DNA of 64,000 nt from Erythroxylum novogranatense (taxonomy: Eukaryota; Streptophyta; Magnoliopsida; Malpighiales; Erythroxylaceae), in assembly GCA_029891385.1 (NCBI GenBank), contig CM057235.1:11465001-11529000 (forward strand). Reading direction: 5' to 3'. The notes below the pieces were generated by a model, which had not been told where the DNA came from, searched no databases, and worked only from the letters and a program-made list of their open reading frames with translations. The first letter of the stretch is position 1; every line of letters starts with the position of its first letter. Positions 11,601 through 21,794 of this stretch are shown piece by piece. The translations under genes were made by a program, and so were the position numbers.

Positions 11601-12701
11601 GTGTGATTATTGTGATTGTTATAGAGGCACAGTTGGAACGTCGCCCCACTGACGTTGCTGAGACTTCCCGACATTAGCTCGAAAGTTATTTGGTGAGTAA
11701 CCTAGATGATTTCTCGATTATTAATTGTTTATATTTTTGGACTTATGACATTGTGGAGAATAATGGTGGGCTTTGCGTTGTTTGTGCGTGGTTCCGGACC
11801 GAAGGTGTCCGATATATTGGGAGTTTTTGACATAGAAGTGTTATATATGATTTGTAATATGATGAATTGTGACTATGTGTGTGAATTTGGTAAACTTGGA
11901 ACCAAATGTGATGTGAGCTTTGTTTTGTATTGCCATGTGCATTCCATGCATAATGCATGATCAATAATTGGCAGTTGTGACCGGAGCAGCCACCAAGAGC
12001 TTAAAGCTCAACGTAATTGAGCCTCGAGCCCACAGTGATCCAGAGCCTCAGGTTCAACGAATAATGCTCCCTTAGTGGGACAGTTTAGGCGCTCGGTCAC
12101 AACAATGAAATAAATTGGAAAAAGGGTCACATACGCATCACATGTGCACTTGATTGAATACTTTGATTTAGTGAAAGGCAACTCGCCTTGGTTTCATACG
12201 AATGATTCTGTGATATTTTTGAATGAACTATTGTGTTATCATTGTGTTATACTTGACAATGCATGAATTGGGTGAACCATCGATGATGGTTCCTCACTGA
12301 GTTCGCAAACTCACCCAAAATTGTAAATTATTTTTCAGGACCGAGAGAGTAGACTCCTAGCTCCAGGAAGAGACTTTTCCTACCATGTAGATCGTGTTGG
12401 CAAGAGAAGTCATGGCTCACAGGTCGGTCAGCTGGGATTTTGTACTAGATTTCTTTGGGGTTTTGTACAGGGTTTTGTACAGATAATGAAAACAAACAAA
12501 TGTGTAATGACTGTTTTGATGATATAAAATTGAGAAAGTTTATGGTTTAAAAAATTTAGTGATTTTCAATATTGATGCTTTATGTTTTGATGCCATGTGA
12601 GGTCCAGTAGTGATTGTTCGTAGTTCACTCTTATCGTAGGATATGTATTGGAATGACCTACGGGCATCCCGATGTGTACCCTATGGTAAGGGGGTGCTAC
12701 A
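8601..12701 (+). mobile_element. solo Gypsy LTR, 4.1 kb, with perfect TSD
   Basis: Starts TGTAACATCCCATC and ends GGGGTGCTACA. It is flanked by a perfect 5-bp duplication cttta (8596-8600 and 12702-12706). No gag or pol frame is present, which marks a solo LTR left by recombination between two LTRs. Inside are a CpG-rich core (about 10780-10870), the repeated module ataacttttccatccgac (at about 10911 and 11249), an 8-bp hairpin (GAACCATC/GATGGTTC, 12274-12292) and a TGAGTT-CGCA-AACTCA hairpin (12298-12313). Orientation is inferred from these shared motifs. Confidence 0.85.
12298..12313 (+). other. stem-loop TGAGTT-CGCA-AACTCA in solo LTR
   Basis: A perfect 6-bp stem followed by CCC. The corresponding stem in the full Gypsy element is TGAGCT/AGCTCA, so the fifth pair differs on both sides and still pairs. 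Confidence 0.6.
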
Positions 12702-14091
12702 CTTTACATTTATTCACACAAGTTCCTAATTCACAAACATTCATAACTAACACATTATTCTTATTCTTTAAAACACCTTAGCATTCATAAATAAACTTCA
12801 TTCCTTTAACAACTTGTAAGTTTCAAAATTAGATACTTTGTTATCAAATAACACCTTTCTTAAGTTTTGGCTTCAATTAAAAATACAAATCTTATTTAAC
12901 CTTTAATTAAACTATTCCATATCAAAATAGGTTCATTTTACACTTAATTAAGTCCAATTACACTATTATAAAGTATCTTAACCTTATATAGTCGAACAAT
13001 TGCCCAAAATCAATCCTTTTCTCCTTCCTAATTACTTCCCATGATAATGGGAATGAACCTTATAAATCCCACGATCTTGGGATGAGTGAACTGAAAGTTC
13101 ACTCACCAAAGCCTCCAATTTGTTTCCAAAACTTGACTTTTTCACTTCCATTTGACACACATTAACCAAAGTCTATCAATTTCACTTCAATTTTACATTG
13201 CTCATGCTTCAATACCTCATCAAATTCATGTTCAAATTCAATTTAAAAATCATTCATTATGCAACTCACAAATCATTACCTGACATACGTTAAAATCTAA
13301 AGCAAAAGTTGTCAAACAAGTATCATATTCCATAGCTCAATTCATCATCAACTCAATGCATATTCTATCTAATTCAAGCATCATATAATTCATATTAAAT
13401 TATGCTATCAAGTTTAGAATTCCCTTACTTGTTTAGCTTCAAGTTCCTACTTCAAATAACCAACTAATCTAGCCCTTCCAAGTAATCAACACACATCTCA
13501 AATCAAAGTGCAAATTTCAGCACCAACCAGACAATAACATAGAAAATTGTAAAACCTACTTCTTGATACAGTAACTTAGAAAGATGTCAAGTGAAGATGA
13601 TCCCAAATCATTAAAAATTGTAGAAGTTGAAAGGGAGTAAGAGGTTTCGATGGTGAGAGTAGTGAGAAGTTAGCAGAAACACCAAATGAGCTGGAGTGAT
13701 TCAGCTTTTGTTTTGCAATGTGTCCTAACTTTGAAAGGACATATGTCCTTCCATGGAGTGACCTACATGAAAAATATAGGAGTGAGCCACTTGTCTTCTT
13801 ATCATGTTACCAAATGCCACAATTTAATTAGGCACTTGTCACTTAACCAATATGTCAAAGGTCAATGCATTAGCTATGCCAAATGTCACTAACTCATAGG
13901 CTTACTCATCCAATTTTCCATAGACCAACTTGTCTTGCCACTTGAACTTTTTCTAATCCAAATGTAAATTTTAATACCTCAATTCTCTAATGGTATCAAT
14001 TAATTCCAAATCATGAAATATAATCTATTAGACCAAAATTCTAGACATATGCTATTCATATTTAAATCAACCACAATTTTAACACCTATGC

Positions 14092-15002
14092 CTAATCGGA
14101 ACATTGTATAATGAAATGATTTAATTATATGGAAAAATCATGCATGAAAAGCTTAGTTAAACCACTTGGACATTCCTAAATATTTTGGTGATCATGATAT
14201 GTTGCTAGACGTCAATCTTAATATATGATTATAAATTGTTTAATTAGAGAATTAATGATAAATAAAAGGAGTTTTAATTTATTTAATTTTAATTTCTTAA
14301 TTATATTTATAATGTATAATCATCACAAATATATTTGGGAACTAATAGGTCTCACATAAAGTATGAGTTGGAGAGAGCATGAGTTGAAGAGAGCAAACAT
14401 ATTTTAATCAAGTCAAATTTGATTATAATGTTTAAGCAACTTTATGATTAAATATGAGATATTTAATAAATGAAGATTAATATGAGATATTAGATCTTAT
14501 TTGGGCATAATTGGTATTTAATTAGAATAATTTGTAATTATAATTAAAGTTTAATTAAAATTAGAATTTAATTATAATTAAAGTTTAATTAAAATTAGAA
14601 TTTAATTTTAATTAAATTACTAAAATGTCCTAAACTTATTATTAATAGGATTAAGCTCTAATGGAGCAAACACTTCTTGCTTAATCCTCACTATAAGAGT
14701 TACAAAGTTCTCTCAACTATTCTGTGTATACCATTAGAGGTTAGACACTTATGTAGCTATGGTGGTTGAGATGAATCATTTTCAAAAACAATTTAAGGGA
14801 TATGATAAGAATATAATCAAACTTTAGAATAAAGTACAAATTAAGATTCATACTTTTATTATGATTTATGTGTTGGGTCCTATTTTTTAAGCCTAACTCT
14901 TGCTTTAAAAATCATAAGAATTGAGTGTGCATATTATCTTGTAAGGTTGTTTCAATGAACCCTCATTAGCCATCATCCTACATGGGTGGCGTGCCCACAA
15001 CA
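14092..15002 (+). repeat. second half of the old Copia 3' LTR
   Basis: Continues the LTR begun at 6544 after the insertion. It matches 50403-51082 of the second family member (for example tgctagacgtcaatctt and ggagttttaatttat). It ends ...ggcgtgcccacaaca at 15002, giving TGTT...AACA ends and a total LTR length near 1.68 kb without the insert. A perfect 34-bp tandem pair lies at 14535-14602. Confidence 0.7.
14535..14602. repeat. 34-bp perfect tandem duplication, AT-only rich
   Basis: Two identical 34-bp units (14535-14568, 14569-14602) beginning taattataattaaag. A partial third copy follows. The second Copia member at about 50820 has only a shorter version. Confidence 0.85.
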
Positions 15003-16748
15003 GTCAAACATAAAAAATAACTCATTTCTTTTATTTTCGAACAGATTTTAGGAAACCTCCAACTAGAATTTCAATTTTTCTTCTTCAGAACATTTTTTTG
15101 CCATTTTCTTAAGTTTCTAATGACACCAAAATCATTCAATTTGGTTCACAAAACTAGAAGTTATAGCCTAAACATTTTTGGGTTGTTCTTATACTAAAAT
15201 AGTACACTATACTCAATTTCGATCAAAAAATTGAAACTCTTATAGTCTGAATTAAAATTTAATATCTTGAAAAGAGTTGTAGCTCTATGTATCTAGTTTA
15301 TTTAGAAATAAGAAAGATCTCATTTAGAGCTCAATAGGTCAAGATATCATCAAAATACTGAAGCATGTTAAATGAAATATCCAGTTCATAATCTTTCAAC
15401 TGATATCCATACTTTGATTCAATCATTCTTTTTCGAATCAATGCCAAAAGCTATAAATGTTTTTGGAGAGATGGAGAAAAGAGTTACGAATCCATTGCTT
15501 CAAAAATCAGGTCATTTAGAGGTCGGATGACAAAGTTATGATCAAAAGAGTGGAACATATTCAAGCTGGGGGGAAGACCTGCGGGTTGTGATCGTGCTTA
15601 CCGTGGATCCACAATGTTGTGATCAGTGCGCGAACTTTTCGCAGAGTTGTGATTGCAACATTCTCTTTTCTTTTTTCTTCCTCCGACCTATCTTGGTAAA
15701 ATGAGCATAACTTTCACTACAAATATCGGATTAAGCTCATTCTTAGTCCGTTTTAAAGAAGACTTCTAGATATACAACTTCCATGAAGAACTTCAAAACA
15801 ATTTCTGCCTCTATAGTGTCAGAGCCAGACTTTAATTCTATGAATTGATTAAATTATATGATTGTTATTGATTGAAAATTTGGAATTAAAACAATCAGAT
15901 CTAATCTGATTCTTCGTGAAACTTAGGATTGTTCTAGAATTATGGAAATTTATTCATGTCGTTTAATCTGGCTATTGGGTTTAATGAATAAGGAAAGAGT
16001 TCTGGGTTTTCTTTGAGTCATGGATAAGGCTCGATGGTTCTGGAGAAATCCCAAATCTGGAAAAACAAGAAGGCAAAATTGAAGTTGTGTGAGTATGTTT
16101 GCATTTTTTGGATGTATATTTTTGTTTGTATATCTATTATTGTGATGGACATTGAATGACAATGCTACAAGCAAGCTACTAGCCACTAGAAAACAATGTC
16201 CACATGCAAGGGAGATGGTGAGCAAATAAGGAAAAGTTCGTTGTCTCCTTATTTAAGCCGTGAGTTAATGTGGTTATAGTGGCAATGTAGTTTACATGGA
16301 CAAGCAACTCGATTCCTCCAGCTAACTCTGTTAGTGCATTTATGGTGATAGTTTGAGGGACTCGTGCATATCTATTTTTATTTTCCGCTTCTTGTGATGA
16401 GTAATTAGGGCAAGATCTTTGATTAATGTTATGGCTCACCATGAGATGGTTTTGTCCCTGGGATGTGCATTATTTCAAATTGTAACTCCATGACCCCCTA
16501 TTGTTTCATCTGTCTAGTGGCATGGAGATGCCTATTGGTGTTTGTTGTTGGAGCAGTGAAGACAGAAGACAATGGCTTATTTGCTTTCATCCTTGGCAAC
16601 ATTAGGGTTTGGGACTAAGTTGAAGAAAATGAGTGTTTGGCAATAGGTTTAAGAGTGAATTTGTTTAGTTACAAGTTTAAGTATGACTTAAACTTAAAAA
16701 GGAATAATTTAAATAAGTAATAATGTATTCTTAATTTAATTAAATTCT
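15003..16748. repeat. decayed Gypsy LTR-like sequence, no gene
   Basis: No coding frame. It shows the same non-coding parts as the Gypsy LTRs here. On the minus strand at about 15550-15465 is the module ataactttgtcatccgacc. At 15265-15305 is the companion word agctctatgtatctagttt, also in minus sense. At 15590-15660 is a core with GTTGTGAT repeated. A related module (gcataactttcac) also occurs on the plus strand at about 15700, so orientation and limits are uncertain. No ends or target duplication were found. Confidence 0.4.
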
Positions 16749-16872
16749 AACCATAAATTTAAAATTGTTTTAAAATTAAAAATCAATTCCAAAGGTGATT
16801 ATTTTTCTTAAACCATAAATTTAAAATTGTTTTAAAATTAAAAATCAATTCCAAAGGTGATTATTTTTCTTA
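16749..16872. repeat. 62-bp perfect tandem duplication
   Basis: Two identical 62-bp units, 16749-16810 and 16811-16872, beginning aaccataaatttaaaattg. No base differs, so the duplication is recent compared with the decayed DNA around it, or maintained. Confidence 0.92.
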
Positions 16873-18674
16873 ATTTTTTAAGATTAATAATTATATTGAT
16901 TCCTAATTAATTTTACAAAAGTGACTTCTAAAATTATAATTAATTAGTTTCAATTTGATTGAAATTAATTAATTAGCTCCTTAAAATTAAGAAAAGTGTT
17001 TCCTTAAATAATTAAGAAGGTTTGTTCTTAATTCAATTTACTTATTTCAATTTGATTGAGATAAATTAAATTTATAATTTTATTTGTTTAGAGAATTATT
17101 ATTTAACTTATTTAAAATTGTTTCTTTATTTATAAATAATAAGTTTTTATTTTTCATAAAGTATTTTCCTTCATTAAATTTTGAAAATGTTTTCATTTAT
17201 TAATTAAAAAGTGTTTTCTCTAAAATTTTAAAAATAGTTTTCTAACTTATTAAAGAAGGGTTTTCTAATTAGTCAAGAAATAAATCTCAAAATATATAAT
17301 ATATAATATTTTCTTAATTAAATTGAAAAGTGATTTATTTAATTTTGAAAGTAGTTTCCTTTTAATATTAGAAAATAGTTTTTAATTAAAAGATAAACAA
17401 TTTATGATGAGATTAAAATAGTAATTTCTAATTAGATTGGAAGTAGTTTTAAATTGGATTCGAATGTGTTACTTATGCAATTTTGAAAAGTTGTTTTCTA
17501 AATTATAATAAGTGAGAAGTACAAATTATTGAAATTTGTTTTCAATTAAATTTTGTCAAAGGAGTCCAGATAATTGGAAATAGTTTTCAATTGGATTTGA
17601 AAATTGTTTTCAAATCAAATTAATTTTTGTTTGGAATAGGAATTTAATTTATTTAGGAATCAATAGTTTTAATCTAATTTAAGTTTTCCAAGGAGTTTAA
17701 AATGTTAATTTAGATTATGAACATCAATAATTAGAATCAAACGAAGCTTGATATTTTACGCATAATTTGATTATAAGTGCATAAGTTGTATACTTTATTT
17801 ATAAGGTTGATATATATATTAGATGCATGATAAATTGTATGTTTTATATGTGTGATATTTTACATTTAATTTGTGTTTGATGAGACAAATGAAATTAAAT
17901 CCCTCGTTAAAATATTAAGTACATATTGAGAACATGATTATAGCCTTACATTGTTATAAGAATAAACCAGAGTTTTATTTATTGTAGCCTTGTTGAGTAA
18001 ACTCAAGGCCACCTTGACCTGAACATGTTTAGTCTTAATACATTGGTTTCTACTTAACTAAATTTGTATGATTTGGATGAGCAAACTCATGAGCACATGA
18101 ATTTAGATACAAGTTAGGAATAATATATATGATATGTTTTGACAAGAGTTGTCACCTAACGGATCTAGGAGTCATATGAGAAGTGATTGATAAAGTTGTT
18201 ATCTACCTAATTTAAGTTTAGTTGGTTTGTTGAGTACAGTCAAGATCAACTATATTTGAATGGAATCTTAGCCTGCTTGAAATATTAGAGAAATCTTTCT
18301 GAATAGTAGTGAGGGCTAATGGGAGTAACCAAATATATGATTGAAGTCCTAATCTTATTTGGTAGTTATAGCATATAATTGATTACTTGTTTCTCTTACA
18401 CTTATATTTTGTTCTTAGTGGAATCTACCTTATTTACTATAGTTGATGCTAAGTTAGTGAACTCAAGTTCTTGGACATAAGATATGTCTGAGAAAAGTTC
18501 TCAAAAGTTAGATAGAAAATTTTGTGTTCATTATACATTTTTGTTATAATCTCCATTGAGGATATGGTGACAAAGTTATAAAGATATGTCAAAATCATAT
18601 AGATGACAAAATGTATTAACATTTTGAGTTGACTAATGTCTCGTAAACCTTGACAACAACATGTAAGATGTATA
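16873..18674. other. AT-rich stretch without recognisable gene
   Basis: Very AT-rich sequence with many short aatta, tttaatt and ttttcaaatt words to about 17750, then less biased DNA. No long frame and no protein motif. The last bases, gtata (18670-18674), are the target duplication of Sirevirus element 2. Since 47476-49627 is the interior of an old Copia element, this side may be a continuation of it, but I cannot identify it. Confidence 0.6.
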
Positions 18675-18910
18675 TGTTGGACCAATGGTGGTTAACAAAT
18701 TAAATCCCTTTATGTTTTGATAATAATAAAATATCTAGAATTAGTTAAGAAATTATTTCAGGTATTATTCAATGAAAGAATTGTGCAAATCAAGATGGGC
18801 AAGTGATTAATCATTGAAGAATCAAGATGGGAGTTTCCTTATAAGTGAAAGAGGCTTTAATAATGAGGATTATAGAAGATTTGGATGGATATTACCGTTG
18901 AAGCCAACAT

Positions 18911-19136
18911 AAGTCGACTTGCACAACATAAGTCGACTTACACATAAAGATCTGAACAACATAAGTCGACTAGAACACCATAAGTCGACTAACAGATGAA
19001 GATATGTCAACACAAGTCGACTAATCATACATAAGTCGACTTATCGAGGATGACAAGTCGACTTACATAGCACAAGTCAACTTATTGGAGAGCAGAGAAT
19101 GAAATTTTACGTAAATGGTTAACACAAGTCGACTTA
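18911..19136. repeat. cluster of AAGTCGACTT palindromes in U3
   Basis: The 10-bp perfect palindrome AAGTCGACTT or one-step variants (AAGTCGACTA, AAGTCAACTT) occurs about ten times in 230 bp, with gaps of about 10-50 bp. The cluster lies 120-350 bp upstream of the TATA box, where LTR enhancers sit. The same motif is clustered upstream of the env-like gene. Confidence 0.85.
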
Positions 19137-19256
19137 TGGATGCAGCAAATCAACTCCAACAGTCCAATTAGCCACAAATGGAAAGGAGATTATTAAGGAA
19201 TGACTATAACAATCATGCAACGGCTAGAATGAGCTCCAACAGCTATTTTCTTCAAG

Positions 19257-19263
19257 TATAAAG
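19257..19263 (+). promoter_or_regulatory. TATA box of Sirevirus 5' LTR
   Basis: TATAAAG, conserved at the same place in the partial LTR at 29421-29427 and as TATATAAAGG at 62013-62022 in element 3. It sets the likely RNA start near 19290. Confidence 0.65.
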
Positions 19264-19443
19264 AGTGAATGATTGATGAAGAGTATAGGGAAGTTCTACA
19301 AGTGAAAATACTCTTCTATTACTTCAAAATTGCTCATTATTGTTCTTATTTTGTTACACAATTGTATTGAGCATTTGTTCTTCAAATCTTTATCTTATTT
19401 CTCTTACAATTAGAGTGACTAGTGAAAGGTCACGTGTGAGGTA

Positions 19444-19593
19444 GCTTGAGCCGGAAATCAAGTGGTGTTGGTAGGATTTGTGCCGGAAGACAAATCATTT
19501 GTAAAGGCAGCTTGAGCCGGAAATCAAGTGGTGTTGGTAGGATTTGTGCGGAAGAAAATCAAGTGTAAAGGTAGCTTGAGCTGGAAATCAAGC
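19444..19593 (+). other. hairpin array with shared GYCGGAAR loop (5' LTR, R region)
   Basis: Tandem 66-bp units, each with two hairpins. Type 1: GCTTGA, 8-nt loop, TCAAGY (19444, 19510, 19574). Type 2: GATTTGT, loop GCCGGAAG, ACAAATC (19475-19496, perfect 7 bp). Loops read GCCGGAAA, GCCGGAAG, GCCGGAAA, one copy damaged by indels, GCTGGAAA. The array lies between the TATA box and AATAAA, so it should be in the R segment and present at both ends of the RNA. Confidence 0.75.
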
Positions 19594-19839
19594 AAGATTG
19601 TAAGAGTTCACACTAAACTACAAAGTGTGTAATAAAGTGGTTTGCAAAATCCTAATCTGGGAGCTTAGGTAGAGGGCGTGGGTCTTAGCACCGAACCTCT
19701 ATAAAAAAAGGTTTGATCTTCTTCCTAATATTTTCATTTAAATTTGTTTAAATTATTTTGTGTGAATTAACTTCGATTTTATTGTAGAAAATTTTAAAAG
19801 CTTAAAGATCTATTCAACCCCTTCTAGATCACTTACAAT

Positions 19840-19850
19840 TGGTATAAGAG
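19840..19850 (+). promoter_or_regulatory. primer binding site, Sirevirus element 2 copy A
   Basis: TGGTATAAGAG, two bases after the LTR end, matching initiator-Met primer sites with one change (C to A). Element 3 has TGGTATCGAGGCG at the same place. Confidence 0.75.
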
Positions 19851-19865
19851 TAGAAGTATCCATGG

Positions 19866-20656
19866 ATGGCACACAACAACTTAGCGGAAGAAGGTAACAC
19901 AAACAATCACCCTCCTTTATTTAATGGTACTAATTATTCTTCTTGAAAAATCCTATGAAGTATCACATCATTAGCGAGGAGTAGAATATTGGAAGATCAT
20001 TATCTTGGTCCACAACCACTGTTGAAAGAAAATGGTGAGTTAAAAGCAGAGATGGAATATGGCGACAATGACTGGAGGCAAGCCTACATCAACGTGAAAG
20101 CGATGAAGCTAATCTATTGTGCTCTCACAATGAGGAAAGAAACTGAGTTAATTCTTGTACCAGCGCTAAAGAAATGTGGGAAAGGCTTCATCACCCATAA
20201 AGGAACCAACCAAGTCCGGAAACAAAGATCAACATGCTTCTCCATGACTATGAAATGTTTTTCATGAAGGAAGGTGAGTCTATTTCAATATGCTTAATCA
20301 TTTGCAGAAATCATTAATGGATTAGGCAACCTTGGAAAGCATATGACGGATAGCGAGAAGGTAAAGAAAATTCTTCGATCACTACCAAAGGAATGGGACT
20401 CACAAGTCACTGCCATTATGGAATCCAGGATCTAAATCATTTGGAATTCAACGCTTTAGTGGGATCACTCATCAACTATGAGATCATCCTCAAATCCGGA
20501 GGAGGTAGAGGTAAGTCACAAAAGTCAATTGCTTTTAAAGCTAACACTTCTTTTGTTGATGAAAGTGATGAAGAAATAGATGAAGAAGAGGATGATGAGG
20601 AAATGACAATGTACGCTAGAAATTTAAGGAAGTTCAAAGGACTTCTCAAAAATTAG
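19866..20656 (+). pseudogene. gag: gag N-terminal part, Sirevirus copy A
   Basis: Starts at ATG 19866 (MAHNNLAEEG as in copies B and 3), shortly after the primer site. The Gag core can be followed (GPQPLLKENGE, NDWRQAYINVKAMKL, DLNHLEFNALVGS). Many one- or two-base deletions relative to copy B at 30038 scatter it over three frames. It ends at a TAG (20654-20656) at the same codon where copy B has TAG and element 3 has TGA. Family role: RNA-binding capsid protein. The dense small indels here contrast with the nearly perfect identity to copy B a little further downstream. Confidence 0.8.
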
Positions 20657-21558
20657 AGGAAAGAATTAAATGGTGGAAGACATGGAGAAAGAAAGAGGTT
20701 CGCCGTGGAAAGAAAATCAAAAGGGTATGATGAAAAGAAAAGCAATGAAGAATGTTGGAAATGTGAAAGAAGGGACACCATGCAAGAGAATGCAAGAGTA
20801 CATCTACCACATCAAATTTCCAGAAAAATGACAAATACGACAAAGGGAAAAAGAAAACCAGCCTAGTAGCTACTTTGAGTGATGATGAAGAAGCATACCT
20901 AAGCAATGATGAAAATAACTTGGCGCTTATGGCAAATAGCTCATCAAGTGATGATGAAAATGAGGTAACTTTCAATGACCAAGATCTAAGAGATCCTTTT
21001 GATGCTTTACAAGCTGATTTTGAAAAAGCTATTGAGATTAACAAAAAATTAAGAAAGAAAATACGAGAATTGGTTGCTGAAAATAATGCCTTACATGAAA
21101 TTATTGATGATTTAGATAGTCTAAAGGAAGATCATTCTGCATGCCTTGTTGAAAAAGAAAATCTTATTTGTGAGCTTGATAGACTTAGAAAAGAATTTTC
21201 GTATGTGGTTGGAAAATTTGCGAATGGAAACGAAAAGTTTGAAAAATTGTTATCGTTGCAAAGATATTCAATTTCTAAACATGGATTAGGATATGACCCT
21301 TTTGATAGAGATTGTTCTTTAATTTCCAAATTTACTAAGGATGGAAAAATCGCTCAATGTGCTAGATACTTGAAAGACGGTCATATAGAAATTGCATGCA
21401 AAATTACTAGGAGATGTGTTAAGGTTAAGAAAGTTTGGGTTTTAAAAGGCTCGATACCACCTAATGTGGTTTATATGGCTAACCAAAATGGACTCAAAAT
21501 GGCTTGGGTACCTATAAGAAGAAAGAACTTTGATATTGTAGGTACAAGCAAGGGATGA
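20657..21558 (+). pseudogene. gag: gag C-terminal part with coiled coil, copy A
   Basis: Past the TAG the frame leads into the zinc knuckle CWKC, but one missing A (copy B has one more) shifts it before the HHAREC half. From 20875 a clean frame of 227 residues follows: an acidic serine stretch (SSSSDDENE), then a long helical part rich in E, K and L (AIEINKKLRKKIRELVAENN) that should form a coiled coil, ending GLGYDPFDRDC and a basic tail. An extended coiled-coil Gag tail is a known Sirevirus trait; Sirevirus Gag has been reported to bind dynein light chain 8-like proteins. The segment is identical to copy B over long stretches. Confidence 0.78.
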
Positions 21559-21559
21559 A

Positions 21560-21793
21560 AGGCCGTCAAGCACTTGGTACATCGATAGCGGATGTTCAAG
21601 ACACATGAGTGGAGACAAGAACCTTTTTGCGGAAATTAAACCAAAGAATCAAGGTTATGTCATGTTTGGAGACAACAACAAAGGTAAGGTCATTAGTATT
21701 GGTAAAGTGGGTAAGGAACCCTTGCCAACCATTGACAATGTTTTGCTTATTGATGGCTTAAAACAACTTGTTAAGTGTTTCATAACTATGTGA
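21560..21793 (+). pseudogene. aspartic protease region, copy A
   Basis: After a frame change the active-site region reads STWYIDSGCSRHMSGDKN, with catalytic DSG at 21584-21592, then GDNNKGKVISIGKVGK and LLIDGLK. A two-base deletion relative to copy B (cacaac to caac) shifts the end. Copia protease cleaves the Gag-Pol protein. The catalytic triplet survives although the frame on both sides is broken. Confidence 0.78.
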
Positions 21794-21794
21794 T

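Larger units (their letters stand above)
7308..14091 (-). mobile_element. Gypsy LTR-like insertion splitting the old Copia LTR (itself split by a solo LTR)
   Basis: The bounds come from comparison with the uninterrupted Copia LTR at 49628-51090: the target reads gtaatcagaa there, while here the left side reads gtaaca and the right side taatcgg, an imperfect target duplication. Without the nested solo LTR the insert is about 2.7 kb. It has no coding frame. It carries a perfect 10-bp stem at 13083-13105 of the kind found in Gypsy LTRs here on the opposite strand, so minus orientation is likely. The ends do not show clean TG/CA. 7308-8600 and 12707-14091 hold no gene. Confidence 0.5.
18675..19837 (+). 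repeat. 5' LTR of Sirevirus element 2
   Basis: TGTTGGACC...CTTACA, 1163 bp, followed by AT and the primer site. Parts: palindrome array in U3 (18911-19136), TATA box at 19257, hairpin array (19444-19593) and AATAAA at 19631-19636, then a C-rich stretch near the end. It has small differences from the 3' LTR (for example caacagtcc against caacggtcc), which allow LTR origins to be told apart downstream. Confidence 0.9.

Noticed and set aside
18911..19136. Regularly spaced palindromic repeats resembling a CRISPR array
   Set aside because: Spacers differ in length, repeats are only 10 bp and degenerate, and the cluster lies in the U3 of a plant retrotransposon LTR.
19838..19855. tRNA-like words next to the LTR
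   Set aside because: They are primer binding sites complementary to a tRNA end, not tRNA genes; no cloverleaf was seen.
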